Part shown: in pieces, positions 7,767-15,190 of the stretch
Position numbering within the stretch: position 1 is the first letter of the stretch
Layout: each line of letters opens with the position of its first letter
From: Azophilus sp964638775
GTDB taxonomy: Bacteria > Pseudomonadota > Gammaproteobacteria > Pseudomonadales > Azotimanducaceae
NCBI GenBank assembly: GCA_964638775.1
Contig: CAZWZH010000051.1
Location: 1-57,917 of the forward strand
DNA length: 57,917 nucleotides
Reading direction: 5' to 3'
The notes under the pieces: generated by a model
The model's input: only the letters and a program-made list of their open reading frames with translations
The model's database searches: none
What the model was told of the DNA's origin: nothing
Made by a program: the position numbers and the translations under genes

Positions 7767-8498
7767 TCAGCCCTCACCGCCCTGGCCAAGTGCCTGGCTC
7801 ACCCTTAACGCCGACTGTTCCATGGTGGTAAGCACCACGCCCGACTTGTTCAGGTTGTAACCCGTCAGGTTGACGGCGCGAACCAGGTATCGGTTCACCT
7901 CGCCGTTCTCGTCGGTGTCGACATCGATAATGTTGATGCAGCAGTTGTCCTGTTCGATGGTCACCCGTTTCTGCCAGCGAAGGCCCAGAACGTGGTTCAG
8001 GATCATGCGGTTGACGGCGCCATGCAGCACCAGTAACAGGTTCGTCCAGTCGCGGGCGGCGACGATGCCGTCGAAGGCGGGCGTTACCCGGGCGCCGAAA
8101 TCGTCGAACTTCTCGCCGCCCAGGAACCGGGCGCCGGGTTGTTCCGCGGCCGCCCAGGGATTCGCCACTTCCTGAAGCCGGGCGCGGCCGCCCTCCCTGC
8201 CGTACGCCCGTCCCCCGCCGCGAATCTCCTCGAGAGCGGGTTCCGTTTCCAGTGCGGGCGACCCGCGCCCCGCGAGAATCAGCCCCGCCGTCTCGACGGT
8301 GCGGCGCAGGCCCGAGCAGACCGCCCGGTCGAATCGAATGCTGGCAAGCACGGCTGCCTGCTTGCGTGCCTGCTGGCGCCCCAGTTCCGTCAGGGGAACG
8401 CTGCGAGGATCCTCCGTCACAGTGCCGTCGGCATGCACGTAGGCCGCTTCGGCGTGGCGGAGCAGGAAGATGCGGCGGCGGTCGGGAGCCTCGAACAT
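7767..8498 (-). CDS. Histidine phosphatase (phosphoglycerate mutase-like) family protein
   Basis: 243 residues. The R14-H15 phospho-acceptor motif is in IFLLRHAEAAY, the conserved Arg of CSGLRRTVETA follows, and the second catalytic histidine is in LLVLHGAVNRMIL. The family covers mutases and many broad or specific phosphatases; the residues here fit a phosphatase of unknown substrate. The C-terminal part, with a stretch CCINIIDVDTDENG, is longer than a minimal domain. It is divergent from the MarR gene across a 95-base AT-rich promoter region. Confidence 0.85.
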   Translation of the reverse strand: MFEAPDRRRIFLLRHAEAAYVHADGTVTEDPRSVPLTELGRQQARKQAAVLASIRFDRAVCSGLRRTVETAGLILAGRGSPALETEPALEEIRGGGRAYGREGGRARLQEVANPWAAAEQPGARFLGGEKFDDFGARVTPAFDGIVAARDWTNLLLVLHGAVNRMILNHVLGLRWQKRVTIEQDNCCINIIDVDTDENGEVNRYLVRAVNLTGYNLNKSGVVLTTMEQSALRVSQALGQGGEG

Positions 8499-8500
8499 TC

Positions 8501-8521
8501 GGTAAAGGTTACACGTTTACC
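8501..8521. promoter_or_regulatory. Inverted repeat GGTAAA-9-TTTACC in divergent promoter region
   Basis: GGTAAA at 8501-8506 and TTTACC at 8516-8521 form a 6-bp inverted repeat just before the start of the histidine phosphatase gene. It may be an operator; no binding protein is known. Confidence 0.3.
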
Positions 8522-8524
8522 CGG

Positions 8525-8564
8525 TTGACAATCCGCTCTTTTTGATTAATATAGAAACTATTAA
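8525..8564 (+). promoter_or_regulatory. Candidate MarR-gene promoter with overlapping operator
   Basis: A consensus -35 TTGACA at 8525-8530 is followed after 16 bases by TAATAT as a -10. The inverted repeat TTAATA (8546-8551) / TATTAA (8559-8564) overlaps the -10, and the palindrome TTAATTAA lies at 8569-8576. MarR proteins typically bind AT-rich palindromes over their own promoters, so self-repression is the natural reading. Confidence 0.5.
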
Positions 8565-8593
8565 GATATTAATTAAATAGCCGTCTCCGCTCG

Positions 8594-9046
8594 ATGAAGC
8601 CGTTCGAATCCTCTCTTCCCATGGTTCTCTATCACACACTCGACGCCGTCATGCCGCCGTTCAGGGGCATCTTCGCGAGCTTCGGCCTCACCGAACAGCA
8701 ATGGCGCGTGCTGCGCGTGTTGTGGGAACGGGACGCCAGGCCGTTGCTGGCGCTGTCGGAAAAGACCCTCATCCAGGCGCCCAGCCTGGTGGGCGTGGTC
8801 GACCGGCTGCAGCGGGACGGCCTGGTCGAGCGGCGGCGCTCCCGGACCGACAGGCGGGTGGTCAGGGTGTGCCTCACCGCCCGGGGCAAGGCGCTGAAAT
8901 CCAGGGTCACGCCCCTGGTGGACGCGGCGTACTCCCGCCTCGAAAGCACGGTCAGCGAGAGCGAGTGGGCGGCGCTCAAGGCCACGCTGCGCAAGATAGC
9001 CGGGCACGCCCGGGCGGCGGACGGCGAGGTCGGTGCCGTCTGGTAA
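8594..9046 (+). CDS. MarR family transcriptional regulator (HpaR-like)
   Basis: 150 residues with a MarR winged helix: helices up to FGLTEQQWRVLRVLWERD, recognition region QAPSLVGVVDRLQRDGLVERR and the wing RRRSRTDRRVVRVCLTARG. MarR proteins bind as dimers and are usually released by small aromatic ligands. It sits 46 bases ahead of an HpaB-like phenol monooxygenase gene, and in 4-hydroxyphenylacetate clusters the repressor HpaR is of this type, so control of the next gene by an aromatic acid is a reasonable inference. The start ATG at 8594 is the first in frame after the promoter. Confidence 0.88.
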   Translation: MKPFESSLPMVLYHTLDAVMPPFRGIFASFGLTEQQWRVLRVLWERDARPLLALSEKTLIQAPSLVGVVDRLQRDGLVERRRSRTDRRVVRVCLTARGKALKSRVTPLVDAAYSRLESTVSESEWAALKATLRKIAGHARAADGEVGAVW

Positions 9047-9092
9047 CCCGTGGCCGCGCCGGAATTGGACGAGCAACGCAAGGAGCAGGCAG

Positions 9093-10538
9093 ATGGCAAT
9101 CAAGAGCGGTGCGCAGTACCTGGAGTCGTTGCGCGACGGGCGCGATGTGTGGATGCACGGCAAGCGGGTAGAAGACGTGACCCGGGAGCCCGGCCTCACC
9201 CGCGGTGCCTGGACCCTCGCTGACTTTATCGACCGGCAACAAGAATCGGGGCTGCTCGACAGGATGACCTTCGTCGAGAACGGCGAGCGTTACCCGATGT
9301 CTTTCCTGCTGCCGAGGAGCGCTGAGGATGTAAGGCGCCGCGGCGCCGCCTGTTACGAGTGGGCCAGGTGGTCCAACGGCATGCTCGGGCGCACCCCCGA
9401 TTACAAGAACGCATCGGTCACCGCTTTCGCGGGCGCGGCCGAATTCCTCAACGAGAACGGCGGAGCGGTGGACTTCGCGGCCAACATGCGCGCGTACTAC
9501 GAAGAGGCGCGGGGCCGCGACTACGTGCTGACCCACACGCTGGTCAACCCCCAGTTCAACGCCGAACTGGCGCGGCAGGGGCGGTCGAGCCCCGAGGTGG
9601 CTCTGAAGGCGGTCAAGGAAACCGATGCCGGCATCGTCGTCAACGGGGCGCGGCTTCTGGCAACTCTTGGGCCCCTTGCGAACGAGATCGAGGTATTTCC
9701 CTCCACGCTGCTCAAGGCTTCCGAAGAAAACGTTCCCTTCGCCTTCGCGTTCACGCTGCCCATCGACACGCCGGGCCTGCGCATGATCTGCCGCGACACC
9801 TACGACCCGGGCAAGTCCACCTTCGATGCGCCGCTGGCCTCCCGCTTCGAGGAGATGGACGCGGTGTTGGTCTTCGACAACGTTCTGGTTCCCTGGGAGC
9901 GTGTGTTCATGTACGCAGACCCGCTGCTCTGCAACCGGGCGTTCGCCGAAACCAACGCCGTGGTGCACATGATGCACCAGGTGGCCTGCGGCAAGCTGGC
10001 CAAGGCAGAGTTCGTCGTCGGCCTGCTGTGCGCCATGGCCAGGGCATCGGGCAAGGACCGCGACATGAACGTCAAGGGGCAGATCGCCCAAGCCATGTGG
10101 GTCGCCGAGACCGTGCGCGCGTTGCTGTTCAGTGCGGAACAACAGCCGGAACAGGACAAGTGGGGGCTGTACATACCGCAACGGCGGCCGCTCGATACGT
10201 CCCGAAACCTGTTTCCCCGCCTGTATCCCAAACTCATCGAAACCGTGCACATGCTGGGGTCGAGCTCGCTGGTGGCAACGCCCTGCGAAGCGGATTTCGG
10301 CAACGACATCGCCGGCGACGTGGAGCGCTACTTCCAGCAGGTCAACCTCGACAGCCGGGACCGGGTGGCCCTGTTCCGCCTCGCCCACGACGTTGCCGTT
10401 TCCGGCTTCGGCAACCGGCAGGTGCTCTACGAGCGGTTCTTTTTCGGGCCGCAGAACGTCATGGCGTCCATCTACTACGACCTCTACGACAAGGACGAGA
10501 TGATGGACCGGGTCGGCGAATTGCTGGCGAGCACCTGA
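9093..10538 (+). CDS. 4-hydroxyphenylacetate 3-monooxygenase oxygenase-like protein (HpaB family)
   Basis: 481 residues from ATG 9093, which follows AGGAG by seven bases; an in-frame GTG or ATG earlier lacks such a site. The protein has the HpaB N-terminal pattern SGAQYLESLRDGRDVWMHG, the Arg-Tyr-rich GRTPDYKN loop and the histidine in THTLVNPQ, matching the substrate and flavin residues of the family. HpaB is an FADH2-dependent enzyme that hydroxylates phenols ortho to the OH group; it needs the flavin reductase HpaC, which is not in the window. The same fold includes 4-hydroxybutyryl-CoA dehydratase, but I do not see that enzyme's iron-sulfur cysteine set. Confidence 0.85.
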   Translation: MAIKSGAQYLESLRDGRDVWMHGKRVEDVTREPGLTRGAWTLADFIDRQQESGLLDRMTFVENGERYPMSFLLPRSAEDVRRRGAACYEWARWSNGMLGRTPDYKNASVTAFAGAAEFLNENGGAVDFAANMRAYYEEARGRDYVLTHTLVNPQFNAELARQGRSSPEVALKAVKETDAGIVVNGARLLATLGPLANEIEVFPSTLLKASEENVPFAFAFTLPIDTPGLRMICRDTYDPGKSTFDAPLASRFEEMDAVLVFDNVLVPWERVFMYADPLLCNRAFAETNAVVHMMHQVACGKLAKAEFVVGLLCAMARASGKDRDMNVKGQIAQAMWVAETVRALLFSAEQQPEQDKWGLYIPQRRPLDTSRNLFPRLYPKLIETVHMLGSSSLVATPCEADFGNDIAGDVERYFQQVNLDSRDRVALFRLAHDVAVSGFGNRQVLYERFFFGPQNVMASIYYDLYDKDEMMDRVGELLAST

Positions 10539-10584
10539 CCGTGGCGGCTTGGTGCGATTTGCGGCGTAGAGGTATTGTTTGCGT

Positions 10585-11490
10585 ATGGAACTGTTCACGC
10601 ACCCCGAGTGCCTGTTGCATGACACCCCGCCCGGGCACCCGGAACGCCCCGACCGGCTGGCGGCCGTTGTCGACCGATTGAAGGTCGAGGGCCTCCTGGA
10701 TGACGCGTCGGTCGTAGAGCCGACCGTTGCGGCGAACGAAGCCCTGGCCCGCGTGCACGATCTTCGCTACATCGAAGCGGTCTCGGCGGCGAGCCCGGAA
10801 GAAGGACATGTTCGCGTGGAGACGGACACAGTGATGAGCCCGGGCTCCGAGCGGGCTGCGCGGCTCGCTGCGGGCGCCGTGGTCGAGGCCGTGGAGCATG
10901 CCCTCGACGGCACCACTAAGCGGGCTTTCTGCGCCGTGCGCCCACCCGGCCATCATGCGGAGTCGGCAACCGTCATGGGATTCTGCTTCTTCAACAGCGT
11001 CGCGGTTGGCGCCGACCGGGCCCTGGACGACCTCGACCGGGTCGCGATTCTCGATTTCGATGTGCATCACGGCAACGGCACGGTGGAGATGTTCGCCGAC
11101 CGGCCGGAAGTGCTGGTCTGTTCCAGCTTTCAGTATCCGTACTATCCCGGAATTCGCCAGCAGGTGGATCGCCCCAACATCGTGAGTACGCCGCTGCCGG
11201 CCGGGACGGGCAGCGCCGCCTACCGCAGGGCGGTGGAACGGGACTGGCTGCCGGCCCTCGAATCGCACCGCCCGGAACTGATCCTCGTCTCAGCCGGTTT
11301 CGACGCCCATGCGGAAGATCCGCTGGCCGGGCTCGAACTGCAGGACGACGATTATCTCTGGATCACCCGTTTCATCGTCGATGCCGCCGAACGCTTCGCG
11401 GCGGGGCGCATCGTGTCGACGCTGGAGGGCGGCTACAACCTGGATGCCCTGGCCCGCTCGGCGGCACTGCACGTGCGAGGTTTGCTCTAG
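10585..11490 (+). CDS. Histone deacetylase superfamily protein (class II HDAC/AcuC/aminohydrolase-like)
   Basis: About 301 residues starting MELFTHPECLLHDTPPGHPERPDRL, the normal start of bacterial HDAC homologues. The zinc site is intact: the tandem histidines of PPGHHAES, the D-x-H pair in DFDVHHGNGT and the aspartate of SAGFDAHAEDPLAG. Bacterial members remove acetyl groups from polyamines, acetoin-pathway proteins or other amides; eukaryote-like histone substrates are unlikely. A TTG two codons earlier (10579) is better spaced from AGAGG and may be the true start. It follows HpaB by 46 bases on the same strand but has no obvious link to phenol oxidation. Confidence 0.9.
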   Translation: MELFTHPECLLHDTPPGHPERPDRLAAVVDRLKVEGLLDDASVVEPTVAANEALARVHDLRYIEAVSAASPEEGHVRVETDTVMSPGSERAARLAAGAVVEAVEHALDGTTKRAFCAVRPPGHHAESATVMGFCFFNSVAVGADRALDDLDRVAILDFDVHHGNGTVEMFADRPEVLVCSSFQYPYYPGIRQQVDRPNIVSTPLPAGTGSAAYRRAVERDWLPALESHRPELILVSAGFDAHAEDPLAGLELQDDDYLWITRFIVDAAERFAAGRIVSTLEGGYNLDALARSAALHVRGLL

Positions 11491-11497
11491 CGCCCGG

Positions 11498-11911
11498 TCA
11501 CGCCAGTTCGAATCCGTGCGTCACAACCACGCCCGCGCGGCGCAGCATGATCGAGGCGGAACAGTATTTTTCTGCCGACAACTCGACGGCACGCGCGACT
11601 TTATTCCCGGTGAGGTTTTCGCCCGCAACCGTGAAGTGCAGGTGTATGTCGGTAAACACCTTCGGGTCCGATTCAGCGCGGCGTGCCGTGACCCGGGCTT
11701 CGCAACGGGACACCGTCACGCGTCCCTTGCGCAGGATGTGAACGACATCGAATGCGGCACAACCGCCGAGCCCGAGCAGCATCAACTCCATGGGCCGCAC
11801 CCCCGCATTGCGGCCCCCCGACTCCGGCGGACCGTCGATGGTGATTTCGTGCCCGCTGCCGGACCGGGCGATGAAAGTCACCCCATCCTTCCAGGTGATG
11901 TTCGCTTGCAT
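11498..11911 (-). CDS. OsmC/Ohr family peroxide-detoxification protein
   Basis: 137 residues starting MQANITWKDGVTFIARSGSGH, the usual OsmC start. The two reactive cysteines are C51 in LLGLGGCAAFDV and C117 in AEKYCSASIML, with the conserved Arg-Pro-Met-Glu stretch before the first. OsmC-type proteins reduce organic hydroperoxides using dithiols as dimers in the cytoplasm. Both cysteines are standard TGC/TGT codons. It ends seven bases from the convergent HDAC-like gene. The longer in-frame start at 11989 gives an unfamiliar proline-rich head and is rejected. Confidence 0.9.
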   Translation of the reverse strand: MQANITWKDGVTFIARSGSGHEITIDGPPESGGRNAGVRPMELMLLGLGGCAAFDVVHILRKGRVTVSRCEARVTARRAESDPKVFTDIHLHFTVAGENLTGNKVARAVELSAEKYCSASIMLRRAGVVVTHGFELA

Positions 11912-12001
11912 GAGGTGCGGTGTCCTCCAAAACCATGTTGGTCTGTTCGGCGGGGCCGTCGGGTCGTCCGGCGTCGCCGCCGCGGCCACGGGCGGGAGAC
12001 T

Positions 12002-12418
12002 TCACCCGTATCGCCGCTTCATCTCATCGACGGATTCCCGAACCAGTTCTTCGAGCACATCCGAGTCGATGTCATCGAGCTTGTTCACGTACAGGCAGGA
12101 CTTCCCGGTGCGGTGCTTGCCGAGCCTGGCGAGCAACGATTCGTAGCGGGCGAATCCGGGCATGATGTACAGGACGAGGTTCCGTTTGCGCGGCGCGAAG
12201 CCGACGACCGGCCAATCCCCCTCACGGCCACTGGCGTAGGTGTAATGGTAGCTGCCGAATCCGACGATACTCGAGCCCCACATTCTCGGCGGTTCGCCGG
12301 TTATCTCCCGCATCAGGACGAGAATCCGCCGCGCATCCTCCCGACGGTTCGGATTCTCGACAGAATCGAGGTATGCATCGACATCCCCGTCGTTCTGCAT
12401 TGTCTTGAGTTTGGACAT
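12002..12418 (-). CDS. DUF1801 domain protein
   Basis: 138 residues with the DUF1801 (YdhG-like) pattern: an N-terminal helix VDAYLDSVENPNRREDARRI, then a central MWGSSIVGFGSYHYTYASGR and LYIMPGF, ending TGKSCLYVNKLDDIDSDVL. The fold is small alpha/beta and cytoplasmic; the function of the family is not established. It shares its strand with OsmC downstream, with a 90-base gap, and may be cotranscribed. Confidence 0.85.
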   Translation of the reverse strand: MSKLKTMQNDGDVDAYLDSVENPNRREDARRILVLMREITGEPPRMWGSSIVGFGSYHYTYASGREGDWPVVGFAPRKRNLVLYIMPGFARYESLLARLGKHRTGKSCLYVNKLDDIDSDVLEELVRESVDEMKRRYG

Positions 12419-12850
12419 GGGCCGTAATCCCCGCCGCCTGAATCGCTCCCATTATAGGCAGGGGTCAACGTTTGAAACCGGCGCACCGGCAGTTCGAGAC
12501 AATTGTTTCTATCCGGCTCCGAGATTGGGCATGCGGTACGGGCATCCGGCACGCCAGGCGGACGCAGTGTGCGGGAATTCGAAGTTGCAGGGGTGCCTTA
12601 AAGGTGCCGGATGCCCGTACCGCATACCCACTCTCTCCTTGCAAACGGTAGGTGTATCCCGCCCGACAGTGTCCCGGCGCGCCGGGTACCCGACTCGTTT
12701 ACAGCGAATCCGAGCCTGGTGATTTCGAGCGACAAATGCAATTGCGTTTACCATATTGTCGGCGGCTCGGTGCTGGGTCGGTGTGGGCTAGCGTGGCGTG
12801 CATGGGGCTGCGCGAGTCATTCGAAAACTGTTTTGGGAAGAATAGATTCA
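12419..12850. other. 432-base intergenic region with a long inverted repeat
   Basis: No gene is credible here. The left third holds the 105-base inverted-repeat element described separately. The right part has the 14-bp perfect palindrome CCCGGCGCGCCGGG at 12673-12686 that overlaps CGGGTACCCG, and then a moderately AT-rich stretch that presumably holds the promoter of the reductase gene. Confidence 0.6.
12526..12630. repeat. Long inverted repeat, 26-base arms around a 53-base loop (REPIN-like or MITE-like)
   Basis: The arm at 12526-12551 and the arm at 12605-12630 are reverse complements over 26 bases with one mismatch; the inner 21 bases (12531-12551 and 12605-12625) are perfect and one more pair (12552-12604) extends the stem inward. 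The core reads GCGGTACGGGCATCCGG. The shape, two inverted GC-rich arms about 100 bases apart with no ORF, fits a REPIN or a very small MITE. No target-site duplication is evident. Confidence 0.65.
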
Positions 12851-13870
12851 ATGAGCGAACTGGAAAATGTGAGGTGGGTGGTCGCATCCCGGCCCGAGGC
12901 CGAGGTGCAGGCGTCGAATTTCGAGATGAAGCGGGAACCCGTTGCGCCCGTCGGGCCCGGCTGCATGCTGCTGAAGGCGCGGTACTTCACGGTGAATCCG
13001 CCGGCCCGCATGGCCCTGGTCTCCGGCGGCATCGCGCGCCGGCCCATCCCCATCGGCGCGACGATGCGCGGCAGCGGACTGGCCGAGGTGGTTGAATCCA
13101 AGAACCCGGATTTCGAACCTGGCGACCTTGTGATGGGCGATCTCGGCTGGCAGCGCTACGTCATATCAGACGGTGTTCGCCGCCGGGTGGTGAACAAGGT
13201 GCAGCCCAGGGAAGGGTTCCCCGCAAGCACGCTGCTGCATGTCCTCGGCGGCAGCGGCGCCACTGCCTATTTCGGCATGACGGAATACGCCCGGCCGCGC
13301 GTGGGCGATACCCTGGTCGTATCCACCGCGGCGGGCAATGTTGGCGCACTCGTCTGCCAACTGGCGAAAATGCAGGGGTGCCGGGTGGTGGGCATCGCCG
13401 GCGGCGCCAGGAAATGCGGCTGGCTGGTGAGCGAACTCGGTTGCGATGCCGCTATCGACTACAAGTCCGAAGACGTACCCGCCCGTCTCGACGAGACCTG
13501 CCCGAACGGGATCGACATCTATTTCGACCACGTCGGCGGCGAAATCCTCGACGCGGCCCTGGCCCGCATCGCCCAGGGCGCCCGGGTGGTTCTTTGTGGC
13601 GGCACGTCTCAATACAACAACGACCTCGACTGGTACGGCCCCAAGAACTACTTCAACCTCGTCTACAGGCAGGCGGAGATGACAGGCTTCTACGTCTTCA
13701 ATTTCCGGGACCGCTTCGAGGAAGCCCACTCCAGGCTCGCCGCGCTGATCGCCGAGGGCAAGCTGCGGTACCGGGAAGACATACTCGAAGGCGTGGAGAA
13801 CCTGCCGGAAGCGCTGATGCGCCTGTTCCGCGGCGACAACTTCGGAACGCAACTGGTTCACGATGCCTGA
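12851..13870 (+). CDS. NADPH-dependent zinc-free medium-chain reductase (CurA/leukotriene B4 dehydrogenase-like)
   Basis: 339 residues starting MSELENVRWVVASRPEAEV. It has the MDR Rossmann motif STAAGNVGALVCQLAK and the MAYGGxxxYN-type segment GTSQYNND followed by GPKNYFNLVYRQAEMTGFYV, which is typical of the CurA / prostaglandin reductase group. Zinc-ligand cysteines of alcohol dehydrogenases are absent. These enzymes reduce alpha,beta-unsaturated ketones and aldehydes with NADPH in the cytoplasm. The start ATG lies after the inverted-repeat region; the open frame upstream is not coding-like. It precedes the nuo operon by 172 bases. Confidence 0.9.
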   Translation: MSELENVRWVVASRPEAEVQASNFEMKREPVAPVGPGCMLLKARYFTVNPPARMALVSGGIARRPIPIGATMRGSGLAEVVESKNPDFEPGDLVMGDLGWQRYVISDGVRRRVVNKVQPREGFPASTLLHVLGGSGATAYFGMTEYARPRVGDTLVVSTAAGNVGALVCQLAKMQGCRVVGIAGGARKCGWLVSELGCDAAIDYKSEDVPARLDETCPNGIDIYFDHVGGEILDAALARIAQGARVVLCGGTSQYNNDLDWYGPKNYFNLVYRQAEMTGFYVFNFRDRFEEAHSRLAALIAEGKLRYREDILEGVENLPEALMRLFRGDNFGTQLVHDA

Positions 13871-13924
13871 AAGGGCAGGGGAGCACTGACAACCGACAAA
13901 TTCGGCTCAATTTCACCCCGCCCC

Positions 13925-13953
13925 TTGCGCCGGGGCAAGTCGGCCATTATTGT
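13925..13953 (+). promoter_or_regulatory. Candidate promoter of the nuo operon
   Basis: TTGCGC at 13925-13930 and TATTGT at 13948-13953 are separated by 17 bases, about 90 bases before the nuoA start. Each matches the sigma-70 consensus only partly. A CCCC-GATTCGT-GGGG hairpin lies just downstream. Confidence 0.3.
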
Positions 13954-14042
13954 CGCACCCCGATTCGTGGGGCGCTGTCCTGCCGGCACACGGGCGCGCC
14001 CGATCGATCCACTTCCAGCGTCGGTTTTCGTCAGGAGATTCG

Positions 14043-14504
14043 GTGGGACCGGAGACAGCCTTGGATGCGGCTACGGGCGGCCAGGACCTCTGGCCGTTGC
14101 TGATTTACACGGCGCTCGTCGCCGGGGTGCTGGGTGTCGTCTTCGTGGGCTCCTGGCTGCTCGGTTCCCGCACCCGGCACCGGAAGGCGACCGACATGCC
14201 TTTCGAGTCCGGCATCGTCCCGGTGGGCGAGGCCGAACAGACGCGCCTGTCCGTCGAATTCTATCTCATCGCCATGTTTTTCGTGATTTTCGATCTCGAA
14301 ACGATTTTCATATTCGCTTGGGCCGTGGCGTTTTTCGAGCTGGGCTGGCGGGGCTATATCGGCGCGGGAATATTTATCGTCATCCTGCTGGTGGCGCTCG
14401 TCTACGAATTGCGTACCGGCGCCCTGGACTGGGGCATCAAGGAACGCTTCCGGCGTCCGCGCTATGCGACCGTTCCTGCCACGGAGCCGGAGGGCGGCGC
14501 CTGA
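14043..14504 (+). CDS. nuoA: NADH-quinone oxidoreductase subunit A
   Basis: 153 residues from GTG 14043, which follows AGGAG by five bases. Three transmembrane helices are visible: LLIYTALVAGVLGVVFVGSW, the segment around FYLIAMFFVIFDLETIFIFA with the conserved FDLE motif, and a third at IGAGIFIVILLVALVYEL. Between helices one and two the conserved loop MPFESGIVPVGEA carries the family cysteine position replaced by serine, as in many bacteria. NuoA is a membrane-arm subunit of complex I near the quinone channel. First gene of a 13-gene operon; its TGA overlaps the nuoB start. Confidence 0.95.
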   Translation: MGPETALDAATGGQDLWPLLIYTALVAGVLGVVFVGSWLLGSRTRHRKATDMPFESGIVPVGEAEQTRLSVEFYLIAMFFVIFDLETIFIFAWAVAFFELGWRGYIGAGIFIVILLVALVYELRTGALDWGIKERFRRPRYATVPATEPEGGA

Positions 14505-15190
14505 TGCAGTGGCGGTTGGTAAAGACGCAACCGGGGGCGCCCATGGCCGGGCCCGACCGGGTCTACGAGGAGCAGAGCGCCAAGGGCTTCCTCACCGCCA
14601 AGCTGGACGATCTGGTGGCCTGGGGCCGGGCCAACTCGCTCTGGCCGTTCAACTTCGGGCTGTCCTGCTGCTACGTGGAGATGGCCACCGCGCTCACCTC
14701 CCGGCACGACATCTCCCGTTTCGGGGCCGAGGTCATTCGGGCGACGCCCCGCCAAGCGGATCTCATCGTCATCTCCGGCACCGTTTTCCGCAAGATGGCG
14801 CCGGTGCTGCAGCACCTCTACGATCAGCTTCTCGAACCCAAGTGGGTAATCTCCATGGGTTCGTGCGCCAATTCGGGCGGGATGTTCGACATCTACAGTG
14901 TCGTGCAGGGTGTCGACAAGTTCCTGCCTGTCGATGTCTACGTGCCGGGCTGCCCGCCGCGCCCGGAAGCCTTCATGCAGGGCTTGACGCTCTTGCAGGA
15001 AGCGGTAAAAGGCCGGCCGCGGCCCTATAGCTGGCTGGTGGGCGAGGACGGTGCGGTCAGCAAGTACGAGCCCAGTCAGCGGGATGCGCTGACCCCGGAA
15101 CGGATGCGCGCCACGAACCTCGCGGAACCCACCACCGTGGGCGATGCCCCCCTCTCCAAGGACCTGCTCGGCAAAGCTCGAAAGCAATGA
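14504..15190 (+). CDS. nuoB: NADH-quinone oxidoreductase subunit B (N2 cluster)
   Basis: 228 residues starting MQWRLVKTQPGAPM. The cysteines of the terminal 4Fe-4S cluster N2 are present: the tandem pair in FGLSCCYVEM, one in SMGSCANSGG and one in VPGCPPRPEAF. N2 passes electrons to ubiquinone at the interface with NuoCD. The ATG overlaps the nuoA stop (ATGA), indicating translational coupling. The N-terminal 30 residues and C-terminal tail with DALTPERMRATNLAEP are of usual length for the family. Confidence 0.97.
   Translation: MQWRLVKTQPGAPMAGPDRVYEEQSAKGFLTAKLDDLVAWGRANSLWPFNFGLSCCYVEMATALTSRHDISRFGAEVIRATPRQADLIVISGTVFRKMAPVLQHLYDQLLEPKWVISMGSCANSGGMFDIYSVVQGVDKFLPVDVYVPGCPPRPEAFMQGLTLLQEAVKGRPRPYSWLVGEDGAVSKYEPSQRDALTPERMRATNLAEPTTVGDAPLSKDLLGKARKQ

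Noticed and set aside
12673..12692. Palindromes CCCGGCGCGCCGGG and CGGGTACCCG as a terminator or att site
   Set aside because: No T run follows and no integrase is near; GC-rich palindromes of this size arise by chance at this GC content.
13925..14503. An N-terminal extension of nuoB through nuoA
   Set aside because: The frame is open but overlaps nuoA, and the ATG at 14504 gives the normal NuoB start.
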